Positions 36,859 through 46,002 are shown, counted from the first letter of the stretch. The stretch: DNA of 64,000 bases from Lewinellaceae bacterium (GCA_020636135.1 JACJYK010000001.1:3148501-3212500), one strand, 5' to 3'. Made by a program: numbers and translations. The notes: generated by a model not told the origin, from the letters alone.

Positions 36859-37566
36859 TTATTCCACCTTCGCACCCAGGGTATCGTGATGGTAGTTGAT
36901 CAAACTTCGCAGGTAAGGGCCAATGGCAGCCGCAGACTCAAAGCCGGCTTGCTTGGCAGCTGCTTCCTTGTCTGACGTACTCATTTGCGTATCCGCATAA
37001 TGACTGAAGTCCCGGTAACCACCCAGGGTGAAGATATCCCAGGCAAAGCCATTTTCTTTGGTGAAGATCATATTGTAGATGCCGCCACGGGCCTGGGAGT
37101 AGGCATTTTCCATTTCACGTTCGTGATACAGGTCCTGATGCTTTCCTGGCAAAGCGACAAACATTTCAGCATGAAAGTAGGTGTTGTTCTGCCACGTCTC
37201 GCGAAACAGGTCAAGGGCAGGACCCCGCACAAAGCCTTCCTCTTGCAGCGCGACATAATTGTAGTATTCGGAACCGTAAGGATGCTCCAGTATCTGCGCC
37301 GTCTTACTGGTAAAATAACCGGTATAGCTACCGACAGGCACCATGACCATCAGGTCCCAGCGGTCACCCTGCTGATGACGGAACATATAAGCCGGCTCCT
37401 CCCCACTCTGCCGGACCTTATCCAGATCCGCTTTAAGGTAATCGATCAAAGCCATCAGCTGACCGGGAGCAGCCTGTACCGTCGTACATTTGTAAAGGTA
37501 TCCCTGTGCCGATGCATTTGATTCCCACAGGCCAAATACGAGAAGTAAAACAACAATTGTCCGCAT
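36859..37566 (-). CDS. Hypothetical exported protein
   Basis: 235 residues with a signal peptide (MRTIVVLLLVFGLWESNASAQ). The mature part has strands and aromatic residues (DRWDLMVMVPVGSYTGYF; NTYFHAEMFVALPG; GGIYNMIFTKENGFAWDIF) with two related-looking halves, suggestive of a dimeric alpha/beta-barrel type fold like stress-response monooxygenase-like proteins. I cannot name a family. It is the last gene of a minus-strand run and lies 25 nt after the exonuclease gene. Confidence 0.6.
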   Translation of the reverse strand: MRTIVVLLLVFGLWESNASAQGYLYKCTTVQAAPGQLMALIDYLKADLDKVRQSGEEPAYMFRHQQGDRWDLMVMVPVGSYTGYFTSKTAQILEHPYGSEYYNYVALQEEGFVRGPALDLFRETWQNNTYFHAEMFVALPGKHQDLYHEREMENAYSQARGGIYNMIFTKENGFAWDIFTLGGYRDFSHYADTQMSTSDKEAAAKQAGFESAAAIGPYLRSLINYHHDTLGAKVE

Positions 37567-37591
37567 AATCCGAATTTAATAAACCTGATTG

Positions 37592-38413
37592 TTAATTACG
37601 CAAGCTCTTTTTATAGTCTTTCAGCAATTGTTTAACCAACTGCTTGACCTGGGTAGAAAACTCCTTATTCAATATCCAGTTGTAGTACTGTTGATCCTCA
37701 TAGAGGGTTTGGGCAACCGGTTGGCCCTGGTACTTTCCGAAATTAAAGACCACCACCCCATTATGATCCAGTTTCAACTTCTGCGTGGGGTCGATCATCC
37801 GTGCATCGTTCGTAAAATCATGCAGCGCCTGGACATCGGGTACAATGGGATTCTCCACACGCTCTCCGTCTTCGGTGATCAGGTCCTCCCCTTCATAGCG
37901 CGCGATTTGCCCTTGTAACACCCCGATGGTCGCACGTACATCAGCCATCGCATCATGGGCATCTTCCAGCTCCTGCTCGCAGTAAAACCGGTACGCCGCT
38001 TTCAGTGTACGTGGTTCCATGCGGTAAAAGATCCGCTGCACATCGACGATCCTCCTTTTATCGATGGGGAAGTCGTATCCGGCACGGGCGAACTCTTCCA
38101 TCAGCATCGGTATATCCATCCGCATCAACCCAAATCCACCCAGATCGGCGTCGCCGATGAATTCATGCAGGGTCTTCGCCACTTGTTGGAAGGTCGGTTT
38201 ATTGGCCAGGTCTTTGGGCAGGATACCATGCACGGCCATCGCCTCTTCTGAAATCGGCACACCGGGGTTGATCATCAACATCAATTCCTCCGGATCGGAT
38301 TGTCCGGGTAGGTATTTGATCAGGGCAATTTGAATGATCCGGTCACGAAGTACATGTAATCCGGTGGATTCAATATCAAAAAATACAATAGGTTTTTGCA
38401 GAGGCACATTCAT
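37592..38413 (-). CDS. 3'-5' exonuclease of the DEDDh type
   Basis: 273 residues. The DnaQ-like core (1-180) shows Exo I FFDIESTGL, Exo II with the Asp in GLMRMDIPMLMEE and Exo III HDAMADVRATIGVL with H and D five residues apart, so DEDDh. The C-terminal part (about 205-265: FNFGKYQGQPVAQTLYEDQQ) matches the small domain found in exonuclease X-like proteins. It probably digests or proofreads DNA or RNA ends in the cytoplasm. The start overlaps the ApbE stop by 4 nt. Confidence 0.85.
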   Translation of the reverse strand: MNVPLQKPIVFFDIESTGLHVLRDRIIQIALIKYLPGQSDPEELMLMINPGVPISEEAMAVHGILPKDLANKPTFQQVAKTLHEFIGDADLGGFGLMRMDIPMLMEEFARAGYDFPIDKRRIVDVQRIFYRMEPRTLKAAYRFYCEQELEDAHDAMADVRATIGVLQGQIARYEGEDLITEDGERVENPIVPDVQALHDFTNDARMIDPTQKLKLDHNGVVVFNFGKYQGQPVAQTLYEDQQYYNWILNKEFSTQVKQLVKQLLKDYKKSLRN

Positions 38414-39444
38414 TGCATCATGGCTTTAAAGGGTTCGGTGTGGTATAATTGCATGGCCCCGCTTGAATCGCTGAAGATAAGACTTACAGGCCAGTCCGGA
38501 TGCTGAGCCAGAATTTCCATTCCCTTTTCTCTGCCCATGGACATAAACGCGGTTGCCCACGCATCGGCATGCATGCAATCATCCATGACTACCGTAGCAC
38601 TGAGCAGATCACTGGGAAAATTCATACCTGTAAGCGGGTTCGTTGTGTGCACAATCCGCTGCCCGTTCAGCTCGTAAAAATTACGGTAGTTCCCCGATGT
38701 TGCCACCGCACGATCCTGTAGGACAAACTGAACCACCGTTTCTTCCAGCCCGGCTTTATCATCGGGCACATTGATGCCCAGGACCCAGGGAGCCTGATCT
38801 GCTTTTTTCCCGGAAGTGCGGGCTTCGCCACCAATATCGACCAGGTGATTGGAATAATTCATATGTTGCAGATAGGCATGAACCACATCCACACCATAAC
38901 CTTTGGCTAGAGCGCTGAAATCCAGTTCCAGGCCCGGAGGCTTATGCAAATACTGGCTACCCTCGCGTTCGATCTGGTGGATCTTATCTATGCCTTTGAG
39001 CTTTAACAACCGGTGGATCTCATTGGTATCAACTTCGGAAGGATGTTTCCTCCCTCCGCCAAAACCCCAGTAGCGGATCACCGGCATCGCGCTGGGATCG
39101 AAATAACCTCCTGACGCCGCAGTCACCGTCTTGGCAGCCTCGAGATTCACCAGAAAATGATGATAGGCAGGTAGATCGATGGAATCTGCTGGCAACAGGA
39201 AGAGCGTATCGGCACGATTGAACCGGCTGATGATCGAAGTCTCCATATAGGTGGACATCGAATAGTTCACATCATGAAGGACAGAATCCAGGCCTCTGAT
39301 CAGTACGGAGTCAGGGCTTGGTCCGTACAGTGTGATTTGATAATACGTCCCCATTGTCTCACCCTGCAGGCGGGTTAAGACATCGGGCATGGTTTGCCGG
39401 CACGCGGATGCCGATAACAACAATAACCAGATGAAGTTACGCAT
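38410..39444 (-). CDS. apbE: FAD:protein FMN transferase (ApbE family) lipoprotein
   Basis: 344 residues with a lipobox (MRNFIWLLLLSASAC, C15). ApbE landmarks are GETMGTYYQITLYG at the N-terminus, SGGYFDPSAMPVIRYWGFG, LDFSALAKGYGVDVV and VDIGGEARTSG, and a metal-binding Asp in CMHADAWATAFMSMG. The family transfers FMN to a Thr or Ser of flavoproteins such as NqrB/NqrC outside the cytoplasm, using FAD and Mg. The flavoprotein target is not in the window. The gene lies in a minus-strand run after the DoxX gene (4-nt gap) and before the exonuclease (4-nt overlap). Confidence 0.9.
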   Translation of the reverse strand: MRNFIWLLLLSASACRQTMPDVLTRLQGETMGTYYQITLYGPSPDSVLIRGLDSVLHDVNYSMSTYMETSIISRFNRADTLFLLPADSIDLPAYHHFLVNLEAAKTVTAASGGYFDPSAMPVIRYWGFGGGRKHPSEVDTNEIHRLLKLKGIDKIHQIEREGSQYLHKPPGLELDFSALAKGYGVDVVHAYLQHMNYSNHLVDIGGEARTSGKKADQAPWVLGINVPDDKAGLEETVVQFVLQDRAVATSGNYRNFYELNGQRIVHTTNPLTGMNFPSDLLSATVVMDDCMHADAWATAFMSMGREKGMEILAQHPDWPVSLIFSDSSGAMQLYHTEPFKAMMQ

Positions 39445-39448
39445 GGAT

Positions 39449-39883
39449 TTACCGTTTGGTGGATCGCCAATAATCGAGCGAATACCGGCCAGGCCCGGTC
39501 AGAAATAGTGCAACAAAGCCAATTAAATAAAACAAAGCCTTCTCCATCTGACCAAAATCGTCTCCCATATGCCGGGTATAGGCTACAGTCATGGTGATGA
39601 TCAGCGGTATCAGTGCCCACCGGGTCATTAAGCCCAGGGCTACCAGAATAGCGCATAACGACTCGGCAAATGCTGCCAGTACAAAGGATGCGGTCGGTCC
39701 CAATCCGAATGGATCTGCAAACTGTATGGGATCATCGCCAAAAAGTCGAATCACTTTTCCCAATCCATGACCATAAAACATGAAGAGTCCCAAGCCTAAG
39801 CGGAGGATCAACAAACCTAAGTCACGGTTTTTTTCGGAAAATAAAGGTCCATCAGGGTTCATTTGTTGGATTTTGGTTGTCAA
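39449..39883 (-). CDS. DoxX-family membrane protein
   Basis: 144 residues with four predicted membrane segments and DLGLLILRLGLGLFMFYGHG at the N-terminus, typical of DoxX. A charged cytoplasmic tail ends in RRSTKR-like residues. Function is unknown beyond membrane association. The start overlaps the end of the TerC gene by about 32 nt, so they are coupled; it also sits 4 nt before ApbE. Confidence 0.82.
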   Translation of the reverse strand: MTTKIQQMNPDGPLFSEKNRDLGLLILRLGLGLFMFYGHGLGKVIRLFGDDPIQFADPFGLGPTASFVLAAFAESLCAILVALGLMTRWALIPLIITMTVAYTRHMGDDFGQMEKALFYLIGFVALFLTGPGRYSLDYWRSTKR

Positions 39884-40721
39884 ACAAGCCTTCTTTTTCT
39901 GCCTCCTCGCTCATTCCGTGTAACTGGACGGGTTTCTGTCGCTTACGCAATTTGATGTTAAGAAATTCAACAAACAGGGAGAATGCAATCGCAAAGTAAA
40001 GATAACCCTTCGGAACCGATCCAATTTCTGAATGGAATATGGATATTTCTGCGAGATGGGCAGCTTCTGCCACCAGCATAAAGCCGATCAGAATAAGAAA
40101 GGCCAGCCCCAGCATTTGGATAGAGGGATGATCATTGACAAATTGCCCGACAGGTCCTGCAAACAGCATCATAATCAATATGGACGCCACCACTGCAATG
40201 ATCATAATGATCACGTAAGGGGTCAGACCAATGGCCGTCAGGATGGAGTCAAATGAAAAGACAATGTTGATCAGGGCGATCTGCAGGATGGCCGCAGTAA
40301 TGCTGGATTTTCCTTTCTGCACCGTCTTTTCCGGACCCATATCGTCACCTTCCAGCTTATGGTAGATCTCATTGGTTGCCTTGTAGAGCAGAAAGATCCC
40401 ACCGGCAAACAGGATCACCGCCTGGCCGGTGATGGCGCCGGAAAACCATCCCATATTAACATGCACAAAAGGCTCCTGCATAGCCATGAATACCGATATT
40501 CCGAGCAATAACAACACCCGGAAGATCATCGCCAGGATCAGTCCGATATTGCGGGCTTTTGCCTGATCACTCTTGGGCAGACGGTTAGCAGCAATGGTAA
40601 TGAAGATAATATTGTCTATCCCCAGCACGATCTCCAGAAAGGTCAGGGTCAATAAAGAGACCCATATTTCCGGCTTCGCAAAGTCCGGCATGGCCATTAA
40701 AAGTGTCGTCATCATAACCAA
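39852..40721 (-). CDS. TerC-family membrane protein
   Basis: 289 residues with about seven membrane segments. The LTFLEIVLGIDNIIFI segment carries the acidic residues conserved in TerC proteins, and a second acidic motif FSFDSILTAIG lies near residue 155; these are thought to bind or pass metal ions. TerC proteins relate to tellurite resistance and, in several bacteria, to manganese export (the Alx/MeeF/YkoY side). The first gene of the run TerC, DoxX, ApbE, exonuclease. Its promoter should lie in the gap 40722-40979. Confidence 0.88.
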   Translation of the reverse strand: MVMMTTLLMAMPDFAKPEIWVSLLTLTFLEIVLGIDNIIFITIAANRLPKSDQAKARNIGLILAMIFRVLLLLGISVFMAMQEPFVHVNMGWFSGAITGQAVILFAGGIFLLYKATNEIYHKLEGDDMGPEKTVQKGKSSITAAILQIALINIVFSFDSILTAIGLTPYVIIMIIAVVASILIMMLFAGPVGQFVNDHPSIQMLGLAFLILIGFMLVAEAAHLAEISIFHSEIGSVPKGYLYFAIAFSLFVEFLNIKLRKRQKPVQLHGMSEEAEKEGLFDNQNPTNEP

Positions 40722-40979
40722 ATGGTCAGTTTATTAATCTAAACCCCTGGCATTACACACTCCCGGAGATCAAACAGGCATTTAACTGCAATAAACTGAT
40801 AGTCAGAAATCTATGCAAAATCATTGGCCGGACATCAGCATTAATAACTCCTCAGCGACTTGACTGGAAATGCCCTTGAAATCGAAATGAAGGTTGCTTG
40901 CACCACGGATTGCTTGCAATTTTACAAAAAAAGGTCAAACTTTGATGTTACGTCTATTTCCTCATTAAGAGAACACGTT

Positions 40980-41966
40980 ATGAAACACACCATCTTTACC
41001 ACTCTTTTCTTTTTTACAATTATCGGCAGTAGTTTGCTGGATGCCCAGCGTCCGGTGCTGGTGGAACATTTCACCAATACCTGGTGCCCGATCTGTGCCA
41101 GTAGAAACCCATCCTTGTACGAGACCATAGCAAAATATCCGGATAATGTGGTCCATATTGCTTACCACATTCCCGTACCTTATAATCAATGCATCCTTTA
41201 TCAGGCCAATAAGCCCGACCAGGAAGCGCGGATGAATTATTACAATGTATACGGGTCACCCTCCGCATTCATCAACGGAACCAATGGAAGTGGCAGCAAA
41301 TTATTGGATGAAACCAAATTGACCAATGCCATCGCCTCAGCGGCTCCCCTGTCGGTTACCGTAACGAAAGCACCATCGGGATCACCGGATGGCCTCAGTA
41401 CCCTGGTGAATGTGAACATCAAGGCAAATAGCACCGTAGATGCGGGCAACAACGCACGTATTTTTGTTCTGGTAGCTGAACGCACCCTGGACTATACTGG
41501 TCCCAATGGAGAATCCACTCATCCCGATGTCTTCCGTAAGTTTTTGACATCCAATGCCGGGGATGTCATCGGTCTCCCGCAGGCAGGGAATACGGTCAGC
41601 ATGAGTTACTCCTATGATCTTGAATCTGGTTGGATTGCCGACCAGATCTATCCCATTGCCTTCATCCAGAACATCGAGACTAAAACCGTCTATGCTGCCG
41701 GTTCCAGCCTGTTAAACAGTACAACTGGTGTACATGAATTTACGCCGGAAGAGTCATTACAGATTTACCCGAATCCGGCGGACAACCAATTAATTCTGCA
41801 AACTCCAATGGCAGATCCGCAGTCGGAAGCACGGATATTTGCACTGTCCGGCCAGCTCGTACAGACCACCAAGGTCCACGACCAACGCATCGATGTTTCC
41901 AATCTGGCTCCTGGCATGTATGTCCTGCGGATTCAGGATCATATCGGACGTTTTGTCAAACGCTGA
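40980..41966 (+). CDS. T9SS-sorted exported protein with thioredoxin-like CxxC domain (Omp28-like)
   Basis: 328 residues from the ATG at 40980 (MKHTIFTTLFFFTIIGSSLL, signal peptide); an upstream ATG at 40860 would add 40 non-signal residues. VLVEHFTNTWCPICASRNP gives a CxxC (WCPIC) in a thioredoxin-like place, as in Omp28-related proteins of Bacteroidota. The C-terminal 75 residues form a T9SS type A sorting domain (LQIYPNPADNQLIL, ARIFALSGQLVQT, LAPGMYVLRIQD, ending VKR). Whether the CxxC is redox active is not known. Confidence 0.85.
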   Translation: MKHTIFTTLFFFTIIGSSLLDAQRPVLVEHFTNTWCPICASRNPSLYETIAKYPDNVVHIAYHIPVPYNQCILYQANKPDQEARMNYYNVYGSPSAFINGTNGSGSKLLDETKLTNAIASAAPLSVTVTKAPSGSPDGLSTLVNVNIKANSTVDAGNNARIFVLVAERTLDYTGPNGESTHPDVFRKFLTSNAGDVIGLPQAGNTVSMSYSYDLESGWIADQIYPIAFIQNIETKTVYAAGSSLLNSTTGVHEFTPEESLQIYPNPADNQLILQTPMADPQSEARIFALSGQLVQTTKVHDQRIDVSNLAPGMYVLRIQDHIGRFVKR

Positions 41967-42100
41967 TAAAAAATAGCTGACCGGTGGCGGGAAGGCATGG
42001 ACCATGCATTCCTCTGAACGCTTTGAAAGGAAATGACCTGCTACTGGAATTCCTGCACAAATTGCTATCCGTTTTGTTCCATCAATAAGTAAAAACTTAT

Positions 42101-42116
42101 TGTGATATGTGTCATT
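42101..42116. promoter_or_regulatory. Candidate CRP/FNR-like site upstream of hsp20
   Basis: TGTGA-N6-TCATT matches the first half of a CRP-type site exactly and the second half in three of five bases. It lies about 90 nt before the ATG, just after an AATAAGT/ACTTATT stem-loop (42084-42101). A near-match to a -7 box (TAAACTTTG) sits right before the start. Confidence 0.25.
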
Positions 42117-42207
42117 TGTTGATTTGATGGGGGTCATCGCCTTTTGGGTTAAAACACTTCTTATTTGAATCGACAATTATGATTTGTTCACCTTTAAACT
42201 TTGAGCT

Positions 42208-42633
42208 ATGTCAGTAACATTATGGAAACCTCGTCGTTCGATGGTCTCCCTGATGGATGACTTCTTCAGAGATGACTTCTGGCCTACCGTACCGGAACGA
42301 TTTGAAGTCCCTGCCGTCAACATAGCCGAAACCGAAAAAGCGTACAATATCGAAGTAGCTGCTCCTGGAATGAAAAAGGCAGACTTCCATATTGAAGTTG
42401 AGGCAGGAAATCTGGTGGTATCAGCAGAAGTGAAACACGAAGAAGAAAAGAAAGAGGACCACTACACGAGAAAAGAATTCAATTACACTTCCTTCAAGCG
42501 GTCTTTCTGGCTTCCTGAAAATGTCAAGGAGGATGCCATTAAAGCCAACTACAAAGAAGGTGTATTGTACGTAACCTTACCAAAATCTGTGAAAACACCG
42601 GCCAAGGTTACAAAAACGATTGCAGTTGATTAG
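42208..42633 (+). CDS. Hsp20/alpha-crystallin small heat shock protein
   Basis: 141 residues. After a short N-terminal arm (MSVTLWKPRRSMVSLMDDFF) comes the alpha-crystallin domain: PAVNIAETEKAYNIEVAAPGMKKADFHIEVEAGNLVVSAE. The family A-x-x-x-n-GVL-type tail is IKANYKEGVLYVTLPKS. It is an ATP-independent holdase chaperone in the cytoplasm. A hairpin terminator follows directly and the LOG gene starts after it. Confidence 0.92.
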   Translation: MSVTLWKPRRSMVSLMDDFFRDDFWPTVPERFEVPAVNIAETEKAYNIEVAAPGMKKADFHIEVEAGNLVVSAEVKHEEEKKEDHYTRKEFNYTSFKRSFWLPENVKEDAIKANYKEGVLYVTLPKSVKTPAKVTKTIAVD

Positions 42634-42643
42634 TTTGAGGAAC

Positions 42644-42683
42644 GCCACTGCATTAAGTCTTAATGCGGTGGCTTCTTGTTTTT
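42644..42683 (+). terminator. Terminator of hsp20
   Basis: GCCACTGCATTAA pairs with TTAATGCGGTGGC, giving a stem of about 12 bp with one unpaired G and a short loop, followed by TTCTTGTTTTT. A possible ATG at 42663 for the next gene lies inside this hairpin, which argues for the downstream start at 42690. Confidence 0.8.
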
Positions 42684-42689
42684 AGGCTT

Positions 42690-43418
42690 ATGCTAACCAA
42701 AGAATCACTTAAAGGGGGACGGGATATTTATCTGGACGGCCCCAAGCCAAGACATCGCGAACTCGGGTTCGCGATTCGCGTTTTTATCCAGTTCATCAAA
42801 GGATTTCGTGCACTCCACTTTATCGGCCCCTGCATCACTGTCTTCGGATCGGCACGATTCCGGGAAGACCACGCTTATTATGCTCTCGCCCGGGCCATGG
42901 GAGCCGCCATCGCACAACAGGGATTTACAACGCTTACCGGTGGAGGCCCCGGGATCATGGAAGCCGCCAACCGGGGCGCGTTTGAAAATGGAGGGCACTC
43001 CGTCGGTTGTAATATTGTATTGCCCAAAGAACAGTTCCATAATCCTTACATGCAGAAGTGGGTCACCATCCGTTACTTTTTTGTACGCAAGGTGCTTCTA
43101 CTCAAATATTCCTACGCTTTTGTAGTGTTCCCCGGCGGATTCGGCACCATGGATGAGCTTTTCGAAACACTGACGCTGGTACAGACGGGCATCATCCAGC
43201 GCTTTCCCGTAGTGGTTATGGATAGCAAATTTTACGAACAACTCATGGAATTCCTCAGGTCCATGGTAGCCCAGGGGACCATCTCGGCTCACGATCTCAA
43301 GCTGGTACTCCTGACCGGTGACGTTCAGGAAGGCATGGATCACATCATGAAATACATAGACCTGAATTATGTGGTCCGCAAACGCAAGCCAGCCTGGTGG
43401 TTATTTGAAAGGGTATGA
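42690..43418 (+). CDS. LOG-family protein (TIGR00730 type)
   Basis: 242 residues from the ATG at 42690 (MLTKESLKGGRDIYLDGPK). The Rossmann-like LOG motifs are present: FGSARF, TGGGPGIMEAANRGAFE with the nucleotide-binding glycines, and the hallmark PGGFGTMDELFE. Known members of this family are cytokinin riboside 5'-monophosphate phosphoribohydrolases or unstudied bacterial relatives; here a nucleotide-cleaving role is possible. Directly after the stop codon comes the first AACGTGTT word of a repeat tract. Confidence 0.88.
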   Translation: MLTKESLKGGRDIYLDGPKPRHRELGFAIRVFIQFIKGFRALHFIGPCITVFGSARFREDHAYYALARAMGAAIAQQGFTTLTGGGPGIMEAANRGAFENGGHSVGCNIVLPKEQFHNPYMQKWVTIRYFFVRKVLLLKYSYAFVVFPGGFGTMDELFETLTLVQTGIIQRFPVVVMDSKFYEQLMEFLRSMVAQGTISAHDLKLVLLTGDVQEGMDHIMKYIDLNYVVRKRKPAWWLFERV

Positions 43419-43769
43419 TTAACGTGTTTAAGTATTTAGGTGTTCTCGTGTTTACGTTACCTGCGAACAGCGTACAGCTTATAGCGAACAGCGTATTGTT
43501 AACAGCGTATTGCATTTTACATGCATCTCAATAATTCGAGTAATCTGTGTGATTCGTGGCAGTTATTAACGTGTTTAAGTATTTACGTGTTCTCGTATTT
43601 CCGTTCCCTGCGAACAGCGTACAGCATAAAGCGAACAGCGTATTGTTACCTGCATATTGCTTTCTAAAAAGCCTCCCGTTAATTCGAGTAATCTGTGTAA
43701 TTCGTGGCAGTTAATCGGGTTTCCGTTCCCTGCGAACAGCGTACAGCTTATAGCGAACAGCGTACCACA
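43419..43769. repeat. Intergenic word repeats with a 112-157 bp period
   Basis: This 351-bp gap between convergent genes carries GCGAACAGCGTACAGC at 43463, 43620 and 43732, the word AACGTGTTTAAGTATTT at 43423 and 43569, and TAATTCGAGTAATCTGTGT at 43531 and 43680. The GCGAACAGCG word is the reverse complement of the CGCTGTTCGC word in the array at 33765-33850. No gene or hairpin terminator is seen. Confidence 0.85.
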
Positions 43770-45080
43770 TTAAAACAACGTATTCAACTGAATCAAAGCC
43801 TCGCGCTTGTAATTTTCCGGAATTAATATGGAAATATTGTGCCGGCTACCGCCATAGGAGATCATGCGGATAGGCATTTTTTCGATGGCGGCAAACACCC
43901 GCTGCGCGATACCGGGGCGTTTGATCAGATTGTCGCCCACCACACACAGGATGGTATGCTCTCCCTCCCACTCCACTTCGCCAAACTGTTTAAGCTCGCG
44001 GATGATCTCATGCAGGTGATCGGTGAAGTCGATCGTGAGGGAAACCGCCACCTCGGAGGTGGTGATCATATCCAGCGGGGTCCGGTATTTCTCAAAGACC
44101 TCAAAGACCCGTCGCAGAAATCCATACGCCATAAACATCCGGTGGGAATAGATCTTGATGACCGTAATGCCATCTTTAGCGGCAACCGCTGTGATCGCCT
44201 GTGAGGAAGAACGCAGGCTGATGAGTGTTCCCGGCGCTTCGGGTTGCATGGTGTTTTTTAACCGGATGGGGACCAGGGCCACCTCAGCAGGGATGACGCA
44301 CGAAGGGTGCAGGATTTTCGCTCCGAAATATGCCAGCTCGGCCGCTTCCCGGTACGACATAAACCGGATGGGATGGGTCTCCGACACCACGCGGGGATCG
44401 TTGTTGTGTACGCCGTCGATATCAGTCCAGATCTGGATCTCATCTGCTTTCAGGGCCGCTCCGATCAATGTTGCCGTATAATCACTGCCGCCGCGTTTGA
44501 GGTTGTCAATGGATCCCAGATGATTGCGACAGATGTATCCCTGGGTTACGAAAAGCCGCGTTCCCGGATACAAAGCGAGCATCTGACCCAATTTGGCGCT
44601 GGTATACTCCAGGTCCGGTTCTCCTTCCGCATTGGTACGCATGAATTCAAGTGCCGGTAACAAAACCGAATCAATGCCAGATTCGTGCAGCAAAACCTGA
44701 AACCATTGGGTGGATACCAGTTCCCCCTGAGCCAGGATGATCTTTCGATATTCGGCTACCCAGTCTCCGGACCAGGTCTGCCGGATGGTATGGTTTGATT
44801 CATCCAGAATTTGCCGGGCTTTCTGCCGGGCAGTATCATGCCTGAACAAACCGGATAGAAAGGGTTGATACATCCGGTTTAGTATCTCCATTTCCTGCTC
44901 GGCCAACTCCTGATTACACTCCTCACTGGCCTCTGCAATACGTACCAACGCATTGGTAACCCCTGCTACGGCGGACAAAACCACGATCTTCGTCTCGCCA
45001 GTCCGCGTGATAATATCCTCCACCTCGCGCATCCGTTCCGGACTTCCAACCGAGGTTCCTCCAAATTTGTAGATGATCAT
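43770..45080 (-). CDS. lysC: Aspartate kinase
   Basis: 436 residues of a monofunctional aspartate kinase. KFGGTSVGSPERMREV at the start, the LKRGGSDYTATLIGAAL segment with the conserved GGSDYTA, and WTDIDGVHNNDPR mark the kinase core. Two C-terminal ACT domains (about 300-436; ITVIKIYSHRM and MISYGGSRHNISIL) give allosteric control by amino acids. The enzyme makes aspartyl phosphate, the first step to lysine, threonine and methionine. A perfect -7 box TACCTTTG lies on the minus strand at 45103-45110. It is divergent from an ACT-like protein gene. Confidence 0.92.
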   Translation of the reverse strand: MIIYKFGGTSVGSPERMREVEDIITRTGETKIVVLSAVAGVTNALVRIAEASEECNQELAEQEMEILNRMYQPFLSGLFRHDTARQKARQILDESNHTIRQTWSGDWVAEYRKIILAQGELVSTQWFQVLLHESGIDSVLLPALEFMRTNAEGEPDLEYTSAKLGQMLALYPGTRLFVTQGYICRNHLGSIDNLKRGGSDYTATLIGAALKADEIQIWTDIDGVHNNDPRVVSETHPIRFMSYREAAELAYFGAKILHPSCVIPAEVALVPIRLKNTMQPEAPGTLISLRSSSQAITAVAAKDGITVIKIYSHRMFMAYGFLRRVFEVFEKYRTPLDMITTSEVAVSLTIDFTDHLHEIIRELKQFGEVEWEGEHTILCVVGDNLIKRPGIAQRVFAAIEKMPIRMISYGGSRHNISILIPENYKREALIQLNTLF

Positions 45081-45102
45081 GACCGATTTGGTTTTGAGCC
45101 GC

Positions 45103-45110
45103 CAAAGGTA
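45103..45110 (-). promoter_or_regulatory. Candidate -7 box of the aspartate kinase gene
   Basis: TACCTTTG on the minus strand, 22 nt before the ATG at 45080, matches TAnnTTTG exactly. The nearest TTG lies 16 nt upstream of it, short of the usual 19-21. Confidence 0.4.
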
Positions 45111-45172
45111 ATCAGTGATTCCATTTCAAGTAATACTTCAATAGAAATTGCACATATAACTAACATAATGTT

Positions 45173-45862
45173 ATGTTTATAACAAATAGTGAAATGAAAC
45201 GGCTTGCTGATGCCATAGAAGAACATTTGCGGCGCATGCCATTTATTGAAGAGGCCATGGCAGAGGGCCTTATCAATCTCGCCGCGCTGGCTCGACGCAT
45301 CCAGCCCTTCCTCGAGCGACAAACCGGAAAGCCTGCTCGACATGCGGCCATTTTGATGGCTTTGCACCGGCGTAATGCATCCCCCTTGCTGCACATCACC
45401 AAATCAATCCGGGAAGCAACCGCAAAGTTGGGTGACATCCTGGTCCGCTCCAACCTCGAAGTATGGTCTTTCGTGCCGTCGGGCAATTTGATGGCCCGGA
45501 TCCGCCAGACACTGGACTCCGTATTGCAGGTCCAGCCGGCATTCTATGCCTTCAGCCAGGGCATCTACGAAACCTCCATGATCATCAGCGAACACCTTGC
45601 TGGCAGCCTGGAATCGTTGATCCCTATTGGTCAGATCCGCAGCCGCCGCACCAATCTGGCCGCAATAACTATCCTGTTACCACCGGGGAATACCGAGATG
45701 TATGGCCTCTATTACTTCCTCCTGCGGGCTTTGGCCTGGCAAGGGATCAACGTCGTGGAACTCGTCTCCACCGCCAATGAATTTTCTGTGGTCGTTGACG
45801 CTGATGAAGTCGATAAGGTAGTCGGCATCTTTATGCAGGTAAAACGTGGTGAGGACTTATAA
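45173..45862 (+). CDS. ACT-like domain protein divergent from aspartate kinase
   Basis: 229 residues. The N-terminal half is helical (MKRLADAIEEHLRRMPFIEEAM; LAALARRIQPFLERQTGK), like a winged-helix or a helical dimer domain. The C-terminal 70 residues read as an ACT-type fold: NLAAITILLPPGNTEMYGLYYFLLRALAWQGINVVELVST then EFSVVVDADEVDKVVGIFMQ. ACT domains bind amino acids. No catalytic motif is seen. The divergent position next to aspartate kinase suggests a regulator or allosteric partner for it, which is an inference. A start at the ATG at 45194 (MKRLADAIEEH) is also possible. Confidence 0.7.
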   Translation: MFITNSEMKRLADAIEEHLRRMPFIEEAMAEGLINLAALARRIQPFLERQTGKPARHAAILMALHRRNASPLLHITKSIREATAKLGDILVRSNLEVWSFVPSGNLMARIRQTLDSVLQVQPAFYAFSQGIYETSMIISEHLAGSLESLIPIGQIRSRRTNLAAITILLPPGNTEMYGLYYFLLRALAWQGINVVELVSTANEFSVVVDADEVDKVVGIFMQVKRGEDL

Positions 45863-45866
45863 TCCC

Positions 45867-45896
45867 TTGCTTGAAGTTCGTTTTTTGTTATTTTTG
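45867..45896 (+). promoter_or_regulatory. Bacteroidota-type promoter of tRNA-Pro
   Basis: TTG at 45867-45869, a 19-nt spacer and TATTTTTG at 45889-45896 fit the Bacteroidota consensus TTG-N19-21-TAnnTTTG. The tRNA begins 18 nt downstream of it. This is the clearest promoter in the window. Confidence 0.7.
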
Positions 45897-45914
45897 CGCC
45901 ACCTTAACCGGTAT

Positions 45915-45988
45915 CGGGATGTAGCGCAGTCCGGTAGCGCACTACGTTCGGGACGTAGGGGTCGCTGGTTCGAATCCAGTCATCCCGA
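45915..45988 (+). tRNA. tRNA-Pro (CGG anticodon)
   Basis: A full cloverleaf of 74 nt: acceptor CGGGATG pairs with CATCCCG, D-arm GCGC/GCGC, anticodon stem CTACG/CGTAG around the loop TTCGGGA (anticodon CGG, for codon CCG), variable loop GGGTC, T-arm GCTGG-TTCGAAT-CCAGT. The discriminator is A. CCA is not encoded. Confidence 0.95.
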
Positions 45989-46002
45989 CAAAGCTTCAAA
46001 AG

